Below, piece by piece: positions 8,266-17,756 of a DNA stretch of 40,608 nt (positions are counted from its first letter, which is position 1; each line of letters starts with the position of its first letter). Where the stretch lies: the NCBI RefSeq assembly GCF_002149035.1, contig NZ_NGFP01000053.1:1-40608 (forward strand), written 5' to 3'. Below the pieces are notes generated by a model. That model had not been told where the DNA came from, did no database searches, and saw only the letters and a list, made by a program, of their open reading frames with translations. The DNA is from Streptosporangium minutum. Its GTDB lineage: Bacteria > Actinomycetota > Actinomycetes > Streptosporangiales > Streptosporangiaceae. The translations under genes were made by a program, and so were the position numbers.

Positions 8266-9122
8266 GGGCGGGAGTCGACCCGGCCCTCGTCATGCAGCAC
8301 TTCGGCTCCAAGCAGGAGCTGTTCAGCCGGGCCGTCCAGGACTCTTCGGTGCCGGAGGACGCGGAGCCCGGGGAGCTCGTCGAGCGGATGCTGGAGACAC
8401 TCGGCGTGAAGCTGAGCGGGCTGCCCCCGGCCTCGTTCGGGTCGGCGCTCTCTCCCGGAGACCGGTTGTTCCTGAACAGCTCGCTGTGGCCCGGCTTCGT
8501 CCCCCGGTACCGCGAGGTGATCGACCTCGCACGATCGGCCGACGTGGCCCAGGTGGTGAAGGTGTCCGTGCGCGGGGCGGAACCGGGGGCGCTGCTCGGC
8601 GGCGGAATGCACGGCGAGGTCGAGGCACACCTCAAGGCGTCGGGGCTGGCCTGGTCGATCCTGCAGCCGGTCGGGTTCATGCAGAACCTGCCCGCGGAGG
8701 TCTCCTTCCAGGACGGCGAGGGCCGCTTCCACGGCTCCTACGGTCCGGGCCGGGTGGGCTACATCGACGCCAGGGACATCGCCGACGTGGCCGCAACCCT
8801 GCTCACCCGGCCGGTCGGGGCGGATGAGACCTACGTCCTCACCGGCCCCGAGGCGCCGACTCACGACGAGATCGCCGCAGCCGTCAGCGCCGCGCTCGGC
8901 CGCACCGTCCGCTACGTCGACCTCCCGGTGGAGGAGTTGACCGGCCGTCTGGAGCGCCAGGGCCTCCCCGGACCCGCCGCCCGTGACCTCGCCGAACTCA
9001 TGGCCCAGATCGGGGACGGCCGATGGTCCACCACCACCGGAACGGTCGAGGCCCTGACCGGCCGCCCGCCCCGATCCCTCACCCGCTTCCTCACCGACCA
9101 CGCCGCAGCCTTCCGCCTGTGA
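8259..9122 (+). pseudogene. Remnant chimera: TetR DNA-binding fragment fused to a truncated NmrA-like oxidoreductase
   Basis: One open frame holds pieces of two families. The first part (about 8265-8430) contains AGVDPALVMQHFGSKQELF, typical of the end of a TetR helix-turn-helix, but the first TetR helices and most of the ligand domain are missing. From about 8440 the frame reads as an NmrA/NAD(P)-binding SDR-like protein (VVKVSVRG, LAWSILQPVGFMQNL, YIDARDIADVAATLL) lacking the N-terminal Rossmann GxxGxxG segment. The end at 9122 looks natural for the NmrA family. A deletion joining a TetR gene to an adjacent oxidoreductase gene would explain this. An in-frame ATG at 8292 could still give a protein, so a live truncated NmrA-like gene is the alternative. 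It converges on the helicase gene. Confidence 0.65.
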
Positions 9123-9163
9123 CCCCCAGGCGGCCACCTCCAGGCCCACAGGTGACAGGTCTC

Positions 9164-9181
9164 TCCGCCCCGACAGGCGGA
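9164..9181. terminator. Weak hairpin between converging genes
   Basis: A 6-bp stem, TCCGCC (9164-9169) and GGCGGA (9176-9181), lies in the 155-nt gap between the converging TetR/NmrA remnant and the helicase gene. Both directions could use it. The stem is short, so the call is tentative. Confidence 0.3.
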
Positions 9182-9277
9182 TCCTCCAGGGTCCGCCGGC
9201 GCGGTCTCTCTCCTCTGGCGGGCGGAGTCCTCAGATACCCGTGAGGCAGGTCCCGGGAGATCAGTGGGCGGGGGTTT

Positions 9278-12200
9278 TCAGGCCCGTAGGCGCAGGCCTC
9301 TCGGGGTCGGGTGGAAACCGGCGGCCTCCAGGGCGGCGCCCAAAGGGGAGTCGTTGATGGCGGTGCCGTCCGCGCGTTCCACGGTCAGCTTGCCGAGGGC
9401 GCCGTCGCGCACGGCCAGGGCCAGGGCGTCCACGGCGGGCTGGAGGCGGTCGTCGTCGGTGAAGGACAGCAGGGTCTTGCCGCCACGCTCGACATAGAGC
9501 ACCAGGTGCCCGTCCACGAGCACCACCAGCGATCCCGCCTTCCGGCCCGGCTTGTGGGAGACCTCCCCGGGATGGGCGGGCCAGGACAGCGCCGCGCCGT
9601 ACGGGTTGGCCGGGTCGGCCGCCGCCAGTACCACCGCGCACCGTCCGTTCCCCTCCGGCCTCCGGGCGCTCCACGGGTCAGGGTCGGGTGCCTCGGAGCG
9701 CGGTGGCGTGGCGGCGGCGCGCATGCGGTCGACGGCTCCGGGGAGGGCGAACTGGGCGCCGCCCAGCCCCTCGACGAAATAGCCCCGACGGCACCGGCCG
9801 CTCTCCTCGAAGGCACGGAGCACCTGGTAGACCGCGGCGAACCCGCCGGGCAGCCGTTCGGCGGTGACCGCGCCCCGCGTCACCACGCCGTGCCGCTCCA
9901 GCAGTGCCTCGGCCTGGGCGTGTGCCCGTTGGGTCGGGTCGTCCGCGGCTCCGGGCAGCAGCCACCAGCGACCGCCCACGGTCGGCGGCCCGCTCCGGGT
10001 GGGCAGTACCGGCCGCCGCCTGCGTGTCGTGGCCGGGCGGTGGGCGGGACGGCCGGTGCCGAGCGTGGCCCGCAGCGGTGCGAGCGTGTCACCGGTGATC
10101 CGCCCGGCCCACACCAGGTCCCACACCGCGGCGGTCAGCGTCCCGTCGTCCGGGACCGAACCGGCCGTCAGGGATCCGACACGGCCCGCCAGCTCGCGGA
10201 AGAACAGCGCCCCTCCACCGCCGAGCACCTCAAGGACCGCCTCGTGCAGCGGGGTCATGGTGATCTCGACCGGATCGGGCATCAACAGGGGGGCGGTGTC
10301 GGCGAAATACAGCGCCACCCAGCCGTCCCCACCCGGCAGGGAGCCCTGCCCGGCCCAGAGGACCTCGCCCGAGGACGTCAGCTCGTCCAGCAGCGACGGG
10401 TCGTATCCGGGGACCCGTGAGGGCAGGACCAATGTCTCCAGCGCCGACGCCGGCACCGCCGCGCCCTGCAACTGCTCGACCGCGCTCACCAGCGCGTCGA
10501 TCGGCGGCCTGCCCCGCTGCGGGGCGCCGCTGATGCCGTGCCAGGCGGGGGCGAAGACGGCCAAGGTCTCGGGGGAGACCGGCTCCACCTCCTTGCGGAG
10601 CCGGGCCAGGGACCTGCGGCGCAGCATCCGCAGCACCCCTGCGTCGCACCACTCCTCTCCCCGGCCGCCAGGCCTGAACTCCCCGCTCACCACCCGGCCG
10701 GAGACGGCCAGGCGGCGCAGCGTGTCGGTGACGACCGCCGGGCCGAGCCCGAACCTGGCGGCGGCCGTACTCGCCGGAAACGGGGTGCGCGTGCGGGCGT
10801 GCCTGGAGACCAGGTCGCCCAGCGGGTCGTCCACCGGCTCCAGGAAGGCGTGCGGCACTCCCACCGGCAGCGGCACGCCGAGCGCGTCGCGCAGCCGGGC
10901 GGCGTCCTCGATGGCCGCCCACTGCTCCTGCCCGGCCACTCGCACCCTGATCGCCCGCCGGGCGCTCTCCAGGCCGGTCAGCCAGGCTGGGTCGCCCTCA
11001 CGCAGGCTCACGTCGGCCGCGACCAGGGGGCCGTGCGAACGGAGCAGGTCGGCGAGGTCCTCGGCGTCGCGGAGCGGCCGGTCCAGCCGGGCCAGCTCAC
11101 GCTCGGTGTCGGCGATCACGTCGGGGTCGAGCAGCTCACGCAGGTCCGCCTGGCCCAGCAGCTCGGCCAGCAGGCTGGTGTCGAGCGCGAGCGCCTGGGC
11201 ACGGCGCTCGGCCAGGGGGGCGTCCCCCTCGTACATGAACGCGCCGACGTAGTTGAACAGCAACGACGCCGCGAACGGCGACGCCTGGGAGGTCTCGACC
11301 TCGACCAGCCGCACGCGCCGCGCCGAGATGTCCCGCATGAGCCGGACCAGCCCCGGCACGTCGAACACGTCCTGCAGGCACTCGCGCATCGTCTCCAGCA
11401 CGACCGGGAACGAGCCGTACCGGCTGGCCACGTTGAGCAGGTGCGAGGCCCGCTGCCGCTGCTGCCACAGCGGGGTGCGCTTGCCGGGGGTACGGCGCGG
11501 CAGCAGCAGGGACCGTCCCGCGCACTCCCGGAAGCGCGCCGCGAACAGCGCCGAGCCGCCGAGCTCCTCGGTGACGATCTGCTCGATCTCCTCGGCGTCG
11601 AAGACCGCGACGTCCGACGGGGGACCGGAGAGCGTGTCGGGGATGCGCAGCACGATCCCGTCGTCGGAGTGCACGGCCTGGACGTCGACGCCGTAGCGCT
11701 CCCGCAGCCGCCGCCCGATCGCCAGGGCCCACGGCGCGTGCACCCGCGCCCCGTACGGCGAGTGCACCACGACCCGCCAGTCGCCCAGCTCGTCGTGGAA
11801 CCGCTCGACCAGCAACGTCCGGTCGTCCGGCACGTATCCGGTCGCCTGCCGCTGCTCGGCCAGGTAGGACAGCAGGTTGGCCGCGGCGAACTCGTCGAGC
11901 CCCGCCGCCCTGATCCTCTCCACGGCGCGCTCCCGCGCCGGGTCCCCCTGTCCCGCAGGGCCGGGTTTCCCGTTGTCTCCCGCCGGATCGCCCGGCTCCG
12001 CCGAGTCCGGCCTGGCGCCGTCTCGCGCGAGGCTCCCCTTCCTGCCGGATCCCGGCCCGGCGCCGGAGTCGGCGCCCGCGCCGGACATCTCACGCAGGAA
12101 CGAGCCGATCGCCCTGCCCAGCTCCGCCGGGCGTCCCGCGTTGTCGCCGTGCCAGAACGGCAGCTTGCCCGGCTGGCCGGGGGCTGGGGAGACCAGCACC

Positions 12201-14113
12201 CGGTCGGCCGTGATGTCCTCGATCCGCCAGGAGGTCGCGCCGAGCACGAACACGTCCCCCGCCCGGGACTCGTAGACCATCTCCTCGTCCAGCTCGCCCA
12301 CCCGCGAGGACTTCTCCCCGACCAGGAAGACGCCGAACAGCCCTCGGTCGGGGATCGTGCCGCCGTTGGTCACGGCCAGCCGCTGGGCCCCGGGGCGCCC
12401 CCGCAGGGTGCCGGTGACCCGGTCCCACACGATGCGTGGGCGCAGCTCGGCGAACTCCTCGCTCGGATAGCGCCCGGCGAGCATGTCGAGCGTCGCCTCC
12501 AGGGCGCTGCGGGGCAGCGTCCGGTACGGCGCGGCACGCCGTACGACGGTCTCCAGGTCGTCCACCGTCCACTCGTCCAGCGCGGTCATCGCCACGATCT
12601 GCTGGGCGAGCACGTCGAGCGGGTTGCGCGGGTAGCGGAGCTCCTCGATCTCCCCGCTCCTCATCCGCTCGGCCACCACGGCCGTCTGGACCAGGTCGCC
12701 GCGGTATTTGGGGAAGATCACGCCACGTGAGACGGCTCCCACCTGGTGGCCGGCCCGGCCGATCCGCTGCAGGCCGCTGGCCACGCTCGGCGGCGACTCC
12801 ACGCAGGCGACCAGGTCCACCGCGCCCATGTCGATGCCGAGCTCCAGGCTGGAGGTCGCGACCACCGCCGGCAGCCGCCCGGACTTGAGCGCCTCCTCGA
12901 TCTGGGAGCGCTCCTCCTTCGACACCGACCCGTGGTGGGCCCGCACGATCTCCGGGACCGTCCCCTTGGCCGCACCGGCCTGCGCCATCATCGCCGCCGG
13001 GGTGGACAGGGACGCCGGCGGCGCGGGGAAGCCCTCGGCCCAGTGCACCGGCTCCGACGGCTCCGACGGCTCCGGCTCGCCGGTCCTGCGCTCCCACGCC
13101 AGCTCGTTGAGGCGGGTGCACAGCCGCTCGGCCAGCCGCCGGGAGTTGGCGAACACGATCGTCGAGCTGTGGTCCTCGATCAGGTCGAACAGCCGCTCCT
13201 CCACGTGCGGCCAGATGGACCGCCGGGCCGGGGGCTCCAGCAGCCACCGGTCGTCGTCATCGGGCTGGGAGGGGCGCGGAGCGCCGTCGAGCTCCGTCAT
13301 GTCCTCGATCGGGACGACCACCTTGACCTCGATCGTCTTCTCCGAAGGCGGCTGGATCACCGCCGCCGGGCGGGAACCGCCGAGGAAGGCGGCCACCTCG
13401 TTCACCGGCCGCACCGTCGCCGACAGACCGATCCGCTGCGCGGGCCGGGGGAGCAGGGTGTCGAGCCGCTCCAGGCTGAGGGCCAGGTGCGCGCCGCGCT
13501 TGGTGGCCGCCACGGCGTGCACCTCGTCGACGATGACCGTCTCCACGCCCCGCAGCGCCTCGCGGGCCTGGCTGGTCAGCAGCAGGAACAGCGACTCGGG
13601 GGTCGTGATGAGGATGTCCGACGGCCTGGCCGCGAAACGGCGCCGCTCCTGCGGCGAGGTGTCACCCGACCGGATCGCCACCGAGATCTCCGGCACCGCG
13701 AGCCCGAGCCGCCGCGCGGTCTGCCGCATTCCGGCCAGCGGCGCCCGGAGGTTGCGCTCGACGTCCACCGCCAGGGCCTTGAGCGGCGACACGTAGAGCA
13801 CCCGGCACCGCTCGGCGGGGGCGTCGTCCTCGCGTGAGCGCCTCCGCCCGCCCGTGGCGCCCGCGGTGTCCTCGGCGGGCCCGCCCGTCGCGGCCGCGCG
13901 TTCGGCGGCCAGCCGGTCGAGCGACCACAGGAACGCGGCCAGCGTCTTGCCTGAGCCGGTCGGCGCGACCACGAGGGTGTTGTCCCCCCGGGCGATCGAT
14001 GCCCACGCGCCCTCCTGGGCGGCGGTGGGCGAGGCGAAGGCTCCGGTGAACCAGTCCCTGGTCACAGGGGTGAAGTGGTCGAGCGCTGATCCGGTCACGG
14101 CTCCATACTGCAT
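9278..14113 (-). CDS. lhr: Lhr-type DEAD/H-box ATP-dependent helicase
   Basis: This is a large Lhr (long helicase-related) superfamily 2 enzyme, a 3'-to-5' nucleic-acid translocase linked in other actinobacteria to the DNA-damage response. Counting from ATG 14113 it has APTGSGKT at 50-57, DEVH at 196-199, SATV at 231-234 and QRIGRAGH at 449-456, followed by the long Lhr C-terminal region. The length of about 1,611 residues suits full-length actinobacterial Lhr. A Gly/Ala/Pro-rich insert around residues 680-730 is probably a disordered loop. The start is uncertain. GTG 14143 and GTG 14098 are in frame, and CAGTAT lies exactly 6 nt before GTG 14098, which would fit leaderless expression. The gene stands alone and is divergent from the VOC gene. 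Confidence 0.93.
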   Translation of the reverse strand: MQYGAVTGSALDHFTPVTRDWFTGAFASPTAAQEGAWASIARGDNTLVVAPTGSGKTLAAFLWSLDRLAAERAAATGGPAEDTAGATGGRRRSREDDAPAERCRVLYVSPLKALAVDVERNLRAPLAGMRQTARRLGLAVPEISVAIRSGDTSPQERRRFAARPSDILITTPESLFLLLTSQAREALRGVETVIVDEVHAVAATKRGAHLALSLERLDTLLPRPAQRIGLSATVRPVNEVAAFLGGSRPAAVIQPPSEKTIEVKVVVPIEDMTELDGAPRPSQPDDDDRWLLEPPARRSIWPHVEERLFDLIEDHSSTIVFANSRRLAERLCTRLNELAWERRTGEPEPSEPSEPVHWAEGFPAPPASLSTPAAMMAQAGAAKGTVPEIVRAHHGSVSKEERSQIEEALKSGRLPAVVATSSLELGIDMGAVDLVACVESPPSVASGLQRIGRAGHQVGAVSRGVIFPKYRGDLVQTAVVAERMRSGEIEELRYPRNPLDVLAQQIVAMTALDEWTVDDLETVVRRAAPYRTLPRSALEATLDMLAGRYPSEEFAELRPRIVWDRVTGTLRGRPGAQRLAVTNGGTIPDRGLFGVFLVGEKSSRVGELDEEMVYESRAGDVFVLGATSWRIEDITADRVLVSPAPGQPGKLPFWHGDNAGRPAELGRAIGSFLREMSGAGADSGAGPGSGRKGSLARDGARPDSAEPGDPAGDNGKPGPAGQGDPARERAVERIRAAGLDEFAAANLLSYLAEQRQATGYVPDDRTLLVERFHDELGDWRVVVHSPYGARVHAPWALAIGRRLRERYGVDVQAVHSDDGIVLRIPDTLSGPPSDVAVFDAEEIEQIVTEELGGSALFAARFRECAGRSLLLPRRTPGKRTPLWQQRQRASHLLNVASRYGSFPVVLETMRECLQDVFDVPGLVRLMRDISARRVRLVEVETSQASPFAASLLFNYVGAFMYEGDAPLAERRAQALALDTSLLAELLGQADLRELLDPDVIADTERELARLDRPLRDAEDLADLLRSHGPLVAADVSLREGDPAWLTGLESARRAIRVRVAGQEQWAAIEDAARLRDALGVPLPVGVPHAFLEPVDDPLGDLVSRHARTRTPFPASTAAARFGLGPAVVTDTLRRLAVSGRVVSGEFRPGGRGEEWCDAGVLRMLRRRSLARLRKEVEPVSPETLAVFAPAWHGISGAPQRGRPPIDALVSAVEQLQGAAVPASALETLVLPSRVPGYDPSLLDELTSSGEVLWAGQGSLPGGDGWVALYFADTAPLLMPDPVEITMTPLHEAVLEVLGGGGALFFRELAGRVGSLTAGSVPDDGTLTAAVWDLVWAGRITGDTLAPLRATLGTGRPAHRPATTRRRRPVLPTRSGPPTVGGRWWLLPGAADDPTQRAHAQAEALLERHGVVTRGAVTAERLPGGFAAVYQVLRAFEESGRCRRGYFVEGLGGAQFALPGAVDRMRAAATPPRSEAPDPDPWSARRPEGNGRCAVVLAAADPANPYGAALSWPAHPGEVSHKPGRKAGSLVVLVDGHLVLYVERGGKTLLSFTDDDRLQPAVDALALAVRDGALGKLTVERADGTAINDSPLGAALEAAGFHPTPRGLRLRA

Positions 14114-14370
14114 CGCCCCACCGACAGAATCCGCCAGGGTCACGACTGGCCCGAGCGGGCCGCTCGCCGGGCGGATCGGCTCCGTCGCACCGACCGGCTG
14201 GGAGGGCGACGCTGGGAGGACGATACCGTCGCCGGCTCCGTGTTCCCGAACCCCGGAACGTCGATGGAGATCCTCGCCACCATGGCGTGACGGCTGGGGA
14301 AGGTTCGCCGCGTCCTGTCGGGGAGATAGAGATCAGACGAGCACCCGACGCATTGAGCGGTGAGCCAGCG

Positions 14371-14859
14371 ATGAGCATCGACCATCCGGCGGTGGAGACG
14401 GCACGCGAGCGGATCAAGGCGGAGCATCTGCGGGAGCACCGCCCGCCGAGCAGCGCGAGGGGCCTGCACCACTTCGCGCTGATCTCCTCCGACGTGGAGA
14501 CGACGATCGCCTTCTACCAGGATCTGCTGGAGTTCCCCCTGACGGAGATCTTCGACAACCGCGACCACCGGGGATCGAGCCACTTCTTCTTCGACGTCGG
14601 AAACGGCAACCTGCTGGCCTTCTTCGACCTGCCCGGCCTGGACCTCGGTCCCTACAAGGAGGTCCTCGGCGGGCTCCACCACATCGCCGTCTCCGTTGAC
14701 CCGTCCACCTGGGAGCGGCTGCGGGGCAAGCTGGAGGCCGCGGGCGTGCCGCACCGGATCGAGAGCGGCGCGTCGATCTACTTCAGGGATCCCGACGGGA
14801 CCCGCCTGGAGTTGCTCGCCGACCCGCTGGGCGAGATGTACGGCTCCCGCGTTCTCTGA
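14371..14859 (+). CDS. VOC (glyoxalase/dioxygenase-fold) family protein
   Basis: This 162-residue protein has two vicinal-oxygen-chelate halves. The first begins GLHHFALISSDVETTIAFYQDLLEFPL and the second is centred on GLHHIAVSVDPSTWERL, ending in the typical YFRDPDGTRLELL. His, His and Glu in these motifs are the expected metal ligands. Members include glyoxalase I, ring-cleavage dioxygenases and resistance proteins; nothing here decides between them. I chose ATG 14371 because it places the first strand normally and has a weak GGTGAG upstream; longer in-frame starts add unlikely sequence. It has its own intergenic region, divergent from the helicase. Confidence 0.85.
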   Translation: MSIDHPAVETARERIKAEHLREHRPPSSARGLHHFALISSDVETTIAFYQDLLEFPLTEIFDNRDHRGSSHFFFDVGNGNLLAFFDLPGLDLGPYKEVLGGLHHIAVSVDPSTWERLRGKLEAAGVPHRIESGASIYFRDPDGTRLELLADPLGEMYGSRVL

Positions 14860-14916
14860 GACCCGGACCGGGACCGGCGAGAGGCTTGTCCGGTCATGAG
14901 CGCGACGGGGAGGGGC

Positions 14917-14922
14917 CACACT
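14917..14922 (+). promoter_or_regulatory. Candidate -10 for DUF3046 transcript
   Basis: CACACT ends exactly 6 nt before the ATG of the DUF3046 gene. The same spacing recurs at several genes in this window. GGAGC in the spacer could instead act as a close ribosome-binding site, so leaderless expression is possible but not certain. Confidence 0.4.
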
Positions 14923-14928
14923 TGGAGC

Positions 14929-15123
14929 ATGCGCCTGTCGGAGTTCTGGAACCGGATGAAACTGCACTTCGGTGACCCGTACGCGGAGTCGTGGGCCCGC
15001 GACTACGTCATCGCCGATCTCGGTGGTCGGACGGTGAACCAGGCGCTGGCCGACGGCGTCGCCGCCAAGGAGGTCTGGCGGGCCGTGTGCGGGGTGTCCG
15101 ACGTCTCCGCCCGGCTGCGCTGA
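14929..15123 (+). CDS. DUF3046 family protein
   Basis: This 64-residue protein (MRLSEFWNRMKLHFG..., ending GVSDVSARLR) matches DUF3046, a small actinobacterial family of unknown function. The conserved SWARDYVIADLGGRTVNQAL and KEVWRAVC segments are present. I start at ATG 14929 because family members begin MRL; an upstream in-frame ATG at 14896 adds a non-conserved extension. DUF3046 genes are commonly found just upstream of recA, as here, although a minus-strand gene lies between. There is no direct evidence for a role in recombination. Confidence 0.88.
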   Translation: MRLSEFWNRMKLHFGDPYAESWARDYVIADLGGRTVNQALADGVAAKEVWRAVCGVSDVSARLR

Positions 15124-15183
15124 AGGGCGCGGGGCAAGCGGGTCGAGCGGGCTGAGCGGGCTGAGGCGTCCGGAAGGCCCGGG

Positions 15184-15486
15184 TCAGGGGGTGCCGTTCA
15201 GCAGTTTCCCGATCAGGTCGGCCACATGGCCGGGGTCCTCGGCGCTCTCCTGGCCGTCCGGGGACCACAGGAAGAGCCAGCCGTCCCCGGCCGGGCAGGC
15301 GAAGACGATCGTCTGCCGCCCCGTGTCCGGATGCCACACCCAGAGCACGGGGGCTCCGGCTCCGAGCATGCGGCCCGCCAGCCCCCGGCCGGGCAGCTCG
15401 GCGGTCAGGGACTCAAGGTGGGCCAGGCGTCGCCGTGCGAACGCGGTGGTCACGTCGGTCACCTCGCGGTCGTTTGCCTTCAGCAT
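15184..15486 (-). CDS. Small hypothetical protein between DUF3046 and recA
   Basis: This open frame encodes 100 residues on the opposite strand to its neighbours. It has an amphipathic Arg-rich N-terminal helix (ARRRLAHLESLTAEL), a central strand-like block (APVLWVWHPDTGRQTIVFACPAGDGWLFLWSPDG) and an acidic end. I recognise no family. The balanced, non-repetitive composition and the Trp-rich central block look like a real small domain and not a shadow frame. There is no clear ribosome-binding site at ATG 15486; GTG 15462 is an alternative start. Confidence 0.55.
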   Translation of the reverse strand: MLKANDREVTDVTTAFARRRLAHLESLTAELPGRGLAGRMLGAGAPVLWVWHPDTGRQTIVFACPAGDGWLFLWSPDGQESAEDPGHVADLIGKLLNGTP

Positions 15487-15611
15487 CGCCGCAGCTCAGC
15501 CCGGTGGCAACAGGTCGGGGGGAACGATCGGAAATGTCGCTCCCAGGATGGGGTCCGCCGCCTCCTGCGGCCTGCGCCGCCCCGGGAACACGTGACGCCG
15601 TTGAACCACGA

Positions 15612-15627
15612 TCGAACAATCGTTCGG
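15612..15627 (+). promoter_or_regulatory. LexA-binding SOS box upstream of recA
   Basis: TCGAACAATCGTTCGG matches the Gram-positive/actinobacterial SOS box TCGAAC-N4-GTTCGA at all but the final base. It lies 107 nt before the recA start and should bind the LexA repressor. Confidence 0.85.
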
Positions 15628-15670
15628 CTATATTGGACACGCCGCCACTCGTGGCGTGCTCTCCAGAAAA

Positions 15671-15692
15671 TGTCGGTGGCACCCCGTAGCTT
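15671..15692 (+). promoter_or_regulatory. PafBC-dependent (RecA-NDp type) promoter of recA
   Basis: TGTCGGTG, then 8 nt, then TAGCTT matches the LexA-independent DNA-damage promoter pattern TGTCRGTG-N8-TANNNT described for mycobacterial recA and attributed to the PafBC activator. The predicted transcription start is about 35 nt before the recA ATG. Together with the SOS box it implies dual control. Confidence 0.75.
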
Positions 15693-15733
15693 TCTGGCAA
15701 CCGATTCAACCCGCGACCCTTCAGGGGGCTCCC

Positions 15734-16837
15734 ATGGCGGCTAACGACCGCGAGAAGGCGCTCGAGACCGCGCTCGCTCAGATCGAGCGTCAGTTCGGCA
15801 AGGGCTCTGTCATGCGCCTCGGCGACGAGACCCGCGCGCCCATCGAAGTCATCCCGACCAGTTCCATCGCGCTCGACGTCGCGCTCGGCATCGGCGGGTT
15901 CCCGCGTGGCCGAATCGTCGAGGTCTACGGTCCGGAGTCCTCCGGTAAGACCACCGTCGCGTTGCACGCGGTGGCCAACGCCCAGCGGGCCGGCGGCATC
16001 GCGGCGTTCATCGACGCCGAGCACGCCCTCGACCCGGAGTACGCCAAGAAGCTGGGCGTCGACACCGACGCGCTGCTCGTCTCCCAGCCCGACACCGGTG
16101 AGCAGGCGCTGGAGATCGCCGACATGCTGATCCGGTCGGGCGCCGTCGACCTGCTGGTCATCGACTCGGTCGCGGCCCTGGTGCCCAAGGCCGAGATCGA
16201 GGGCGAGATGGGCGACAGCCACGTCGGCCTCCAGGCCCGCCTGATGTCCCAGGCGCTGCGCAAGGTCGCCGGCGCGCTCAACAACACCGGCACCACCGCG
16301 ATCTTCATCAACCAGCTCCGTGAGAAGATCGGCGTCATGTTCGGCTCGCCCGAGACCACGACCGGTGGAAAGGCGCTGAAGTTCTACGCCTCGGTCCGTC
16401 TCGACATCCGGCGCATCGAGACGCTGAAGGACGGCACCGAGGCGGTCGGCAACCGCACCCGCGTGAAGGTCGTCAAGAACAAGATGGCCCCGCCCTTCCG
16501 CGTGGCCGACTTCGACATCCTCTACGGGGTCGGCATCTCCCGTGAGGGCGGCCTGATCGACATGGGTGTCGAGCACGGCTTCGTCCGCAAGTCCGGCGCC
16601 TGGTACACCTACGAGGGCGACCAGTTGGGGCAGGGCAAGGAGAACGCCCGCAACTTCCTGAAGAACCACCCCGACATGGCCAACGAGATCGAGAAGAAGA
16701 TCAAGGAGAAGCTCGGCATCGGCCCCCGCCTCGACACTCCGGCCACCCCGCCGCCCGCAGCTCCCGCCGCCGCGCCGGTTCCCGCCACCTCCGGTCGCGG
16801 CTCCAAGGCGGCCACTCCCAAGCCGGGTGACGTCTGA
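15734..16837 (+). CDS. recA: Recombinase RecA
   Basis: RecA is the ATP-dependent strand-exchange protein of homologous recombination and the co-protease that triggers LexA cleavage. The 367-residue protein has the Walker A motif GPESSGKT at 66-73, the [10 protein letters not shown] Walker B region, the DNA-binding loop region around [24 protein letters not shown], and a Pro/Ala-rich C-terminal tail typical of actinobacteria. There is no intein. ATG 15734 follows AGGGGG at 15723-15728 and gives the standard N-terminus [11 protein letters not shown]. recX starts 13 nt after the stop, so the two are co-transcribed. Control is by the SOS box and PafBC-type promoter listed separately. Confidence 0.99.
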   Translation: MAANDREKALETALAQIERQFGKGSVMRLGDETRAPIEVIPTSSIALDVALGIGGFPRGRIVEVYGPESSGKTTVALHAVANAQRAGGIAAFIDAEHALDPEYAKKLGVDTDALLVSQPDTGEQALEIADMLIRSGAVDLLVIDSVAALVPKAEIEGEMGDSHVGLQARLMSQALRKVAGALNNTGTTAIFINQLREKIGVMFGSPETTTGGKALKFYASVRLDIRRIETLKDGTEAVGNRTRVKVVKNKMAPPFRVADFDILYGVGISREGGLIDMGVEHGFVRKSGAWYTYEGDQLGQGKENARNFLKNHPDMANEIEKKIKEKLGIGPRLDTPATPPPAAPAAAPVPATSGRGSKAATPKPGDV

Positions 16838-16850
16838 ACCGGATTGATCG

Positions 16851-17756
16851 ATGACGACGGGACCTGACTCCGGTCCGGCCGACGAGGCCGGGCCGCGGGA
16901 CTGGGGTGCCTGGCCGGATGTTCCGGAGGCCGGGTCCTCCGGGACGGGCAGAAGAGGGGGCCGCTCACGGCGCTCGCGCCGGGATCGGCCGGGAGCGTGG
17001 GAGACCTCCGGCCCGGGCGGGCCGGACGGCTCAGCCCCTGGCTGGGGGAGCGGCCTGGCCCCGGGCGGCGAGCCCGCTCCGGACGACGGTTTCACAGGCG
17101 AGGCGGATGACCGCCCCGTCGGGGAGACCCGAGGCCGGGGTGGCCGCGGGTCCCGACGCGGCGGGAAGCGGTCGCGAGGCGGCTCCCAGGGGATCCTGCC
17201 CGATGGGCCGGTCGACGGATCTCCGGCGAGCCGGGGGCCCGCGGCGGATCCGCAGGCCGTGGCCAGGGCGATCTGCCTGCGGCTGCTGACCATGGCTCCG
17301 CGCACCAGGGCCCAGCTCGCCGAAGCGCTGCGCAAGCGTGAGGTGCCCGAAGAGGCGGCCGAGGCCGTGCTTGAGAGGTTCTCCGAGGTCGGGCTCATCG
17401 ACGACGAGGCGTTCGCCGCGGCGTGGGTGAGCTCACGTCACGCCGGGCGAGGCCTCGCCCGCAGGGCCCTCGCCTCGGAGCTACGCCACCGCGGGGTGGA
17501 CGAGGACACCGTCAAGGAGGCGGTGGAGCAGCTCGACCCCGAGCAGGAGGTGGAGACGGCCCGCAGGCTCGTGGCACGTAAGCTCTCGGCGACCCGCGGT
17601 CTGGAGCCGGCCGTCAGGACCCGGAGGCTGGCCGGCATGCTCGCCCGGAAGGGGTACGGTCCCGGTCTGGCCTTCCGTGTGGTGCGTGAGGCACTTGAGG
17701 GTGAAGAGGCGGAAAGTTCCGCGTTTTCCACAGAACTGGATTACCCACACGACTAG
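16851..17756 (+). CDS. recX: Regulatory protein RecX with long disordered N-terminus
   Basis: RecX binds RecA filaments and restrains recombinase activity. The conserved part (about residues 137-300) has the three-helix repeats: RAICLRLLTMAPRTRAQLAEAL, VLERFSEVGLIDDEAFAAAWV with RHAGRGLARRALASELRHRGV, and the C-terminal repeat ending RVVREALEG. The first 135 residues are Gly/Arg/Pro-rich and probably disordered, making the protein 301 residues against roughly 150-200 in many species. Such extensions occur in other actinomycetes. The start follows recA by 13 nt, and no strong ribosome-binding site is visible, so the true start could be further in. The operon with recA lets RecA and its restrainer be induced together. 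Confidence 0.93.
   Translation: MTTGPDSGPADEAGPRDWGAWPDVPEAGSSGTGRRGGRSRRSRRDRPGAWETSGPGGPDGSAPGWGSGLAPGGEPAPDDGFTGEADDRPVGETRGRGGRGSRRGGKRSRGGSQGILPDGPVDGSPASRGPAADPQAVARAICLRLLTMAPRTRAQLAEALRKREVPEEAAEAVLERFSEVGLIDDEAFAAAWVSSRHAGRGLARRALASELRHRGVDEDTVKEAVEQLDPEQEVETARRLVARKLSATRGLEPAVRTRRLAGMLARKGYGPGLAFRVVREALEGEEAESSAFSTELDYPHD

Noticed and set aside
10538-12730. A 730-codon plus-strand open frame opposite the helicase gene.
   Set aside because: Low-complexity Arg/Gly/Gln/His/Pro composition with no family. The minus strand encodes conserved helicase motifs across the same bases.
15413-17398. A 661-codon minus-strand frame opposite recA and recX.
   Set aside because: Codon-shadow composition; recA on the plus strand is beyond doubt.
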